From Hysterangium stoloniferum (Eukaryota; Basidiomycota; Agaricomycetes; Hysterangiales; Hysterangiaceae), in NCBI GenBank assembly GCA_015178975.1, contig WHVD01000083.1:248001-312000 (forward strand): a stretch of 64,000 bases of DNA, given 5' to 3'. Shown here piece by piece: positions 57,541-64,000 of the stretch. Both the position numbers and the translations under genes were made by a program. The first letter of the stretch is position 1; the number at the start of each line of letters is the position of its first letter. The notes below the pieces were generated by a model. That model made no database searches. It was not told where the DNA came from and worked only from the letters and a program-made list of their open reading frames with translations.

Positions 57541-59800
57541 GTTGTTCAACATAGCAGGTCTTCTTAATATACTCGTATGTATACAAAAATACAACAGTCC
57601 GGCTGTCGTGGGAGTCGCGCCGGACGACGTAGTTATTCGGGGGAAAAAATACTATATATGCGCATAAAAACGTAGTTATTACACATAAATAGATCGATTC
57701 AACCTAAATATTGAAAATAAGTCTATTGAATACTCAGACTGCGGAACGTCGCTCAACATAGGATGCCGAAACTGCCAGCGGTCGCTGAATGGTGAAGATA
57801 CATATGAAAGAGGCGTTCAAGATGTCGCGAATCATGTATACTCCATTAATTCGTGTATATTTTTATTTTCTTACCTATAAATAAAGTATGAGCGAGTACC
57901 AGTGTGATGACGGCGACGAAGTGGTGCTTGGTAGAGAAAAATCCTCCAAAATTGCCCGGAATTTTACATACACTGTTTTCATAAATAATCTCACTCACAA
58001 TAACAAGTTACATAACCTTGTTAACACTTAGCAGAAGAGAGCAACAGCTGATTGTACCCGCTCGATAAAAGTCGCTGACCAAGTCCCAAATGATTATTAT
58101 TGAGTCTTACCCCTTATAAAGCCTCCAAGACTTTACCAAACCCACTCACAGCTTGCGACTCCGGAGAGAAGTTGATTTTGGAAATTCCTGCTACAGAGCT
58201 GAGGCCCAAATTTTTCAATCTCGGAATATCCTCTAAATTTTTGGCAAATATAACGTTTTCTCCAGAATGCTCAAGTCTTTGAAAATCCGGGGAGAATTTT
58301 ACATGCTCTAATTAATTCTCTGGCACTCATTAAATATACACGTATGTATATATAGTTCAATTTGGAAAGCGTCTAGACACACAGTTCAATCCAAAAAATG
58401 CCCAGAAATTCTTTGGAATAGATAAGATTCCCGAGGCATTTCGAACTTCTGGGAGAAAAGGGAAAATTCCATGAAGTCTAGAAAATATTGAAGATTATAG
58501 GAGCGATGATTTTCGCCTTAGCCTGATGTGTTAGGACCAGAGTTGTACATTAAAATTTACATTCGTCTATTCAGGGAGCGATCGCTAGTGTGGCAAATAC
58601 GAGGACGCCCTGCGCCCATGTTTCCAAAACATAGCTCTTCTATAATTCTACAGGGACGGGAATCGTTTCACGTTTTTTTTACTCAAAAATAACGCGCCCC
58701 ACCCTCACACGGAGATCCCATCAGCGATAACATTTTGCCAGGCTTGGTGCATGCATACTTGGTAATACTGCGCAAGTGCAATACTTTTCCTACAGCAGAC
58801 TGAGCGAGTTTTCACTAATAACAAGAATCTGCACCGTGAATTCATATTTCTTGTCATTTCTTTGCTATGTAGGACATTTCAATGGATGGATGCCAAACTG
58901 TCACTGATTCCTAGGGTCTCTTTGAAATGGAACATTGAACGCTAACATCGAATCACTTACCGGAGGGTCCATATTCTGTCGTCTCTGGCAATCGATATCC
59001 GACCTACAACTTACTAAATGTCTCACCTCTCACTAACCCTGACGTTAACCACGCCCGTGATGACTGTTTTGAATTGACAGGACTATATCCAGCTTATGAT
59101 GATGGATGATCTTGATTAATGCGTATTATCCCCCATTGGATGGAGTAGCTAGAAAAGTGTGAATTGTTAGGAATGATTTAGCAAGGCGACATACAGATTT
59201 CAAAGCAATCCCAATTACTTATTGGCTGTATAAACACAGAATTTTCTGTCATTGTGAATTTCTTAAACTGAGAAAAATACGAGCAATTCAGCCCGCTTGC
59301 AGGTCTGTCCTCGTCTGGATAGCCATATTGCCGAAGGCGGCTGATCAATGGCCAATCCAGTGTTCCGATCAGTTGATTAGTATGTTTTACGGGAAAAATT
59401 TTTCGTGTAAGCCTCCAAGATTAGAAGAGTAACACTGCCAGCCGTCCACAAGACGCCCCTTCGATTCTAAATATTAACCATACAGCCTTGAGATGTCCTA
59501 GGAAATACTGGCTTCAATTCGACAATTGTCCAATTTATTTCACACAATTTGAAGGTGAAAACAACGAGCACTTCCCCCCCGTCATAATTCGAGAATATAA
59601 GCTGACATATAATTGAGTGAGCGGCATTTGGCGAGCCATAATAACGGGCCGAACAAGGGGGCAAAGGAAAAACCGAAGCATAGTATTACTAATAGCCTGT
59701 GAGTAAATTTAACCTGAAAGCTATTGCTAGAACACGAGTCTCAACGTCCAGGCGTTATTAAAATGGCACGAGATGTCAAGAATAGTTTATCGATATTTCT
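57541..59800. other. No recognised gene
   Basis: AT-rich, CpG-containing spacer. Several scattered stretches with repeated 'GGAAAATTTT…TCC'-like words at 57950-58500, and no frame over 66 codons. Nothing assignable. Confidence 0.45.
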
Positions 59801-59807
59801 TATAAAG
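59801..59807 (+). promoter_or_regulatory. TATA box of the hydrolase gene
   Basis: TATAAAG 62 bases upstream of the ATG at 59863, followed by a CA-rich leader; a typical core promoter distance. Confidence 0.6.
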
Positions 59808-59862
59808 GCCCACCTCCACTAGCTTTCCTATCACTTAAAACTCTACGTCGAAGTATCCCGAA

Positions 59863-61221
59863 ATGGCCCAATATGCGCATATGTCCGAAGTAGATCCTGA
59901 GTGGCACTCTGTGTCTTCTTTTGTCCCTGTTACAACGGTTCCGACAGACATTGAACAATTTCGAAAAAACTCAACCATATGGCGCAAGTTGTCTAATCAA
60001 GGGCTTTGGCCTTGTAAGTTATTTGACGTCAGTTAATGACCCGTCCTAAATTTTGCGTACGCTGGTCTAGTGATCACCGACGGTTTAACAGTTCTGGATA
60101 GGAGTTTTACGGTTGATGATAGAGTGGTCCCTCTTCGCACATACGTACCTCACAGCAACTCTGAACTAGGGGAAGCTGAATCCCACCGCTTCCCCGTACT
60201 GGTGTGGATGTATGGTGGAGGTGAGTGCGATATGTTTGATATAGTAGCCGAAAAGACAACATGTTGCATCGTGAGGTTTTGCTATTGGCTCCCTCGAGGA
60301 CGATGACCCGTTGTTAAGAGCCTGGACTGTTGAACTCCGTATTTCTTGCGTGGCCGTTGATTATCGTAAGGCTCCAGAACACCCGTTCCCAGCAGCTTAC
60401 GACGACTCATTCGCGGCATTGAAATGGGTATGTGTGATGGAAATCATATCTGGAAAGGATATATGACCCACGTTTAGACCGTCGCAAATGCAGACGCCAT
60501 CTCTGCAGACCTACAGAAAGGTCTGATTGTCGGCGGAATATCAGCAGGAGGTAATCTCGCAGCAGCCATTACTCAAAGAGCGCAGAAGAATCCTGCATTC
60601 CAATGCAAAGTAACTGGTCAGGTTTTGATTATCCCCTTTATCATTGCCTCCGAAGCATATCCTGAGAAGTTAGTCCCTCCAAAGTGGTTTCTTATTTTAT
60701 ATGTGATTTGTATTATTTCAGGTATAAGTCTGAGCTACTGTCATACGAGCAAAATGCAAATGCACCGTTTGTCAACAAGGAAATGTCGGATTTTTTCACC
60801 GGTATGTATCGTCAAATCTTCGCATCAGAGAATTAATTTTATGAGCAGGGTGTTACGCCCCAATGCACGCTATAGCTTGTGATCCAGGACTGTCTCCTGG
60901 TCTTGCTGAATCGTTCGAAGGTTTACCTCCAGCCTACATCCAAGTTGCGGGATTGGACATGCTCAGAGATGAAGGACTATTATACGGAAGGCTCCTTCGT
61001 GAGGCGGGCGTACCAACCAAAGTTGATGCGTATGTAACATATATACTGCTGGCCTATGTAGCTCGTTAATTCGCACCAACAGATACCCGGGATTTCCGCA
61101 TGGATTCCATATTATATTTCCACAATTGAAGGCAAGTCGGAAACAGGCGGACGATTTCAAAAAGGGTATAAAATGGCTACTAGGTGGCCCTACATCGAGT
61201 GAACAAGTTCAAGCGCGCTGA
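59863..61221 (+). CDS. Alpha/beta-hydrolase, HSL (hormone-sensitive lipase) family, 347 residues
   Basis: Esterase/lipase-type hydrolase of carboxylic esters. Seven exons in consistent phase: 59863-60013, 60071-60220, 60276-60427, 60478-60668, 60722-60801, 60849-61029, 61083-61221 (TGA). Start MAQYAHMSEVDPEWHSVSSF. Visible: FPVLVWMYGGG (oxyanion-hole loop, usually HGGG, here YGGG), VAVDYRKAPEHPFPAAYDDS (family hallmark), GISAGGN (nucleophile Ser), GLDMLRDEG (acid Asp) and YPGFPHGFH (His). So the triad is complete although the first loop His is replaced by Tyr. Length is normal for the family and no signal peptide is seen, so probably cytosolic. Introns are 48-57 bp. Substrate unknown. Confidence 0.93.
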
Positions 61222-61531
61222 TAAAGACTGTTGCCATGTTGCAACAAGTTATCATAACTCTGGATGTATATATGAAGTTTATTAATTTAAGTCGTCTTGG
61301 GAATTTGACTGGCAGTCTGTCGGTCCCTCATCGTTCCCACTTGAAGTGTGCCATTGTTTGTAACTAACGATGGAGCCCAATAGATCCAATGGGTAACGAT
61401 CGACTCTAAGGATGGCTCCCACACTTTAACCACGACTATCACTAGCCAAAACTTATGCTGCAAACCCATCAAGCGAACCCCTCACAATTTTATTGTACAA
61501 ATTACATGTCAGAATCAGTTTCTCAAAAACC
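61222..61531. other. Spacer between the hydrolase and the LTR element
   Basis: No gene; presumably the 3' UTR and intergenic DNA. The target duplication aaacc (61527-61531) closes it. Confidence 0.5.
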
Positions 61532-63019
61532 TGTTCAATGTTGATGTTATAGCGAAAATGGACAAAGTTTATTTATGATGACTAAGCTACTGTAAAGTAC
61601 GAAATAGCCGAGTGTCGACGACATGCAATACTATGACTTCTAACATGCCCACTTTGCATGTTGTTGAGAACTTGTAGGAAATCCATATGTAACCACCAAG
61701 AAATATAAACCCCTTTTCAATATAAGAAAAATACACCCACTCGATGCATCCACCATCATCTTGCTGCATGGACATTGACAGACAAGCCAGCAGGGAAACC
61801 TGCTACCTCACAGCACGACCTACATCAGCTTAGGTGATTGATGATCACAGGTTAAAGCCTCTACCACCTGACAGGTGTACTGCCCAACCCACCATTGGGT
61901 CTCAAGATTCTTGGAATTTCATTGCACACAAAGGTCGGCACGAATTCATTATCTTATCACTCCCTTTGGACCAGGCTCAGTAGTAGACTCCTAAACAGTA
62001 ACTCTGGAAGGACGAAACAGTAGGGGTAGTGGTATCCCCCTGATGAGAGCTTTCATCGGCTCAAAACTGTTACAGTCCATTTCTCCTAGCCACCCTCTAC
62101 CAGTAGGTAATCCACTTGAAGATGAACCAACCAGCCTCGGCACAGGAGAAAAATGTGCAATGTGACCTTCGCCATTGCATCTATAGCAATTCTTTGGCTG
62201 TCACACATTTGGTGAGTCGACTTTCATTTTCATGGCAATCTGACTCTCATTTTCTTTCCACCCTTTTAGATGGCTTTCTTCTTCTACCAGCACTGTGGAA
62301 ATTTCTTCGACAGTAAGTGATCCCACACGCTGCATAAGAGCAGTTACTACCACACCAAATTCCGGAGCCAAACAATAGATGAGGACATCTGGCACATCCT
62401 CATCACGTAACTTGACTCCAATCGCTTGAAGCTGTGAAGCCAGAGTCAAAATGCCATGGACATATTCCATCACTGGCTTTTTGACATCATGCTGGTACAT
62501 ACATATAGAGCTGGCATTTCAACGAAATCCAATTGGCCCGATTATTTGCCTGATTGATTTTTGCAAGTGCTTGCCATGCCTCTGGTCCAGTGGTGCAATC
62601 CCAAATATACGATTGTTGGCTTGATGCAATTGTCAATGCAATTGCTATGTAACCATCCTCTGAATGCTTTGCCCAATCCAAATACTCCTTGCTATTCTCA
62701 TCCTTAGGTGCCTTTGTTCCACCATTAACAACACTCCATGATCCAGCACGCCGCAAAACCATTGACAGTGAAAACTTCCATTCGTGGTAGTTATCACCCG
62801 AGAGTTTTGGGATACTTGCAAATAAGGCATTGATATTAGACATACATAAGATGATGAGATAGTATTAGTGTGACTTTTTAAAGCAACAGGGCAGGGCCCA
62901 TAACCTGTTCAATGTTGATGTTATAGCGAAAATGGACAAAGTTTATTTATGATGACTAAGCTACTGTAAAGTACAAAATAGCCGAGTGTCAATGACATGC
63001 AATACTATGACTTCTAACA
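61532..63019 (-). mobile_element. Compact Ty1/copia-type LTR element with gag only, 1488 bp
   Basis: Two 114-bp direct LTRs (61532-61645 and 62906-63019) differ at about three positions, all CpG transitions. They are bounded by the exact duplication aaacc (61527-61531 and 63020-63024). On the minus strand the interior opens, after a TTATGGGCCCTG-type stretch, with a gag frame; no pol is present. The boundaries and LTRs look whole, the gag region has about one break. Likely young among the window's elements. Confidence 0.92.
62201..62843 (-). pseudogene. Ty1/copia-type gag (UBN2-like) region of the compact element (fossil)
   Basis: Minus-strand MSNINALFASIPKLSGDNYH, then EWKFSLSMVLRR and KHSEDGYIAIALTIASSQQS, then PVMEYVHGILTLASQLQAIG and LTVEEISTVLVEEESHLKGW. 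This is the UBN2/DUF4219-like gag of fungal and plant Ty1/copia elements. It makes up most of the interior. Confidence 0.85.
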
Positions 63020-63024
63020 AAACC

Positions 63025-64000
63025 AGCACTGTAAAACCCACCACCATTGTTGTCAATGACCTCTACACCGCACACACATTAATTGACACAGTATTAGGAC
63101 CTGACCTCGACCTTGACCTCAGCTCTGACCCCGAACCAGATTTTGGACGGTGATTACAACTCCAATCCCTTTTTGACTCACAGTAAAAGATTGGAGGAAC
63201 CTTCAGAAACCCAAGCTCCCTTCACCCCTTCCTGATTTGTCTTATCATTCTTGTGTTTGCTTGATTCAGACTTCTCCCTTGTTGTGTTCCATGTCTGTCT
63301 TGTTGTATGTCTGGTGTCTGGACCACTTCTGGTTCCAAGAATCCATTAAGTACTTACTGGTTTTAAATAATGACTACTGAACAGTTTGCAAGGGTGTAGC
63401 ATATTAGCTGCCAGCCAAGAATTAAATGAAGAATCTTTTATCACCTACTTGCCTGTGACAATCAATTGGAACCATGTGGCCAAGATAGATGTATTATATT
63501 CTTTTGTACATATGTATACACAAGTAAAGTTATACAATTGTGGTTCAAAGGACTATTGTAATCCTGGCCAGCTTATCAACATGATATCATTTCTCCAGAT
63601 CATAATTTTCCCACCCTTGAAAATTACAGTTGCTTACGAAGGATTTTTTCAGTAGCTACTCTATCATCACACCGAGCACCTACGATTACTAAAATATAGA
63701 AACACCCTTTTGTCCTGTCCGTTATCGACCGAGTGAGGCTGCCTTACGACAGCCTTTCAACAATGGCTCCGGACATAGGATGTTGCATATCAATTAATTT
63801 GAAGATTGCTTCCAAGTGTAGGAATCCAGTATAAATCAGGAGAATATCTTTTTCCACTGTAAATTGAGACGAGAACCGAATTAGCAATACTTGAAATCAT
63901 AATTAGGGACGGTCTCAGAGTGAGATGCCTCTTATGAAAGTGAGAGATTTTCATACATACATCAAAAATTGTACATAATTTCTAATGATATTTGAGCATC
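63025..64000. other. CpG-poor LTR scrap, then host-like spacer
   Basis: 63380-63425 (CAAGGGTGTAGCATATTAGC) is a degenerate copy of the shared LTR core as in family C. Sequence after 63660 regains CpG and shows no gene. Confidence 0.4.

Overview
The window looks like a repeat-rich chromosome segment from a filamentous basidiomycete (Agaricomycetes). The evidence is a chitin synthase with 13 short GT-AG introns, CK1-type kinase and alpha/beta-hydrolase genes with introns of about 45-85 bp, and a transposon mix typical of such genomes (DIRS-like tyrosine-recombinase elements, Ty3 and Ty1 LTR elements, Helitron, PIF/Harbinger-like and Tc1/mariner). The LTR families recall Rhizoctonia/Ceratobasidiaceae, but that assignment is a guess from memory. 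Layout: 1-2375 is the 3' part of a chitin synthase gene (+). 3561-10577 is a DIRS-like fossil (-) broken up by two solo LTRs of different families. 10735-15913 holds a Ty1/copia scrap and the C-terminal end of a Helitron helicase, into which a solo LTR, a gag-only LTR element inside that LTR, and a further solo LTR have inserted. 16603-18965 holds one or two host genes, one of them a C2H2-like zinc-finger protein. 19836-24500 is old Ty3-like debris and two tRNA-like sequences. 25228-30560 carries two tandem paralogous genes (-) for single-pass membrane proteins that share a C-terminal EFGYAM ending. 30903-33923 is a Ty1/copia fossil between about 290-bp inverted repeats. 34678-41478 is a strongly CpG-poor transposon block: an 18-bp minisatellite, tandem exon-intron-like units, a Helitron-like N-terminal scrap, a PIF/Harbinger-like transposase next to a chromodomain, and a Tc1/mariner transposase with one in-frame TGA. 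41570-44692 is an unusual host locus: a hypothetical protein whose frame can be spliced into a HAD-like domain that runs directly into a CK1-like kinase domain. 44700-51921 is again LTR debris, including solo LTRs with exact 5-bp target duplications. 54356-55057 is a single-exon bHLH regulator (-), 57340-57535 a small solo LTR, 59863-61221 a seven-exon HSL-type alpha/beta hydrolase (+), and 61532-63019 a compact gag-only Ty1/copia-type element with 114-bp LTRs. Host genes occupy a minority of the window and stand out as CpG-containing islands between CpG-depleted repeat blocks. No bacterial-style operons, CRISPR arrays or rRNA genes were seen. The most unusual host feature is the HAD-CK1 fusion with its possible splice-controlled N-terminal extension. 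The most unusual repeat features are the tandem exon-intron units at 36.4-36.9 kb and the LTR core sequence shared by at least 16 copies of several LTR families.
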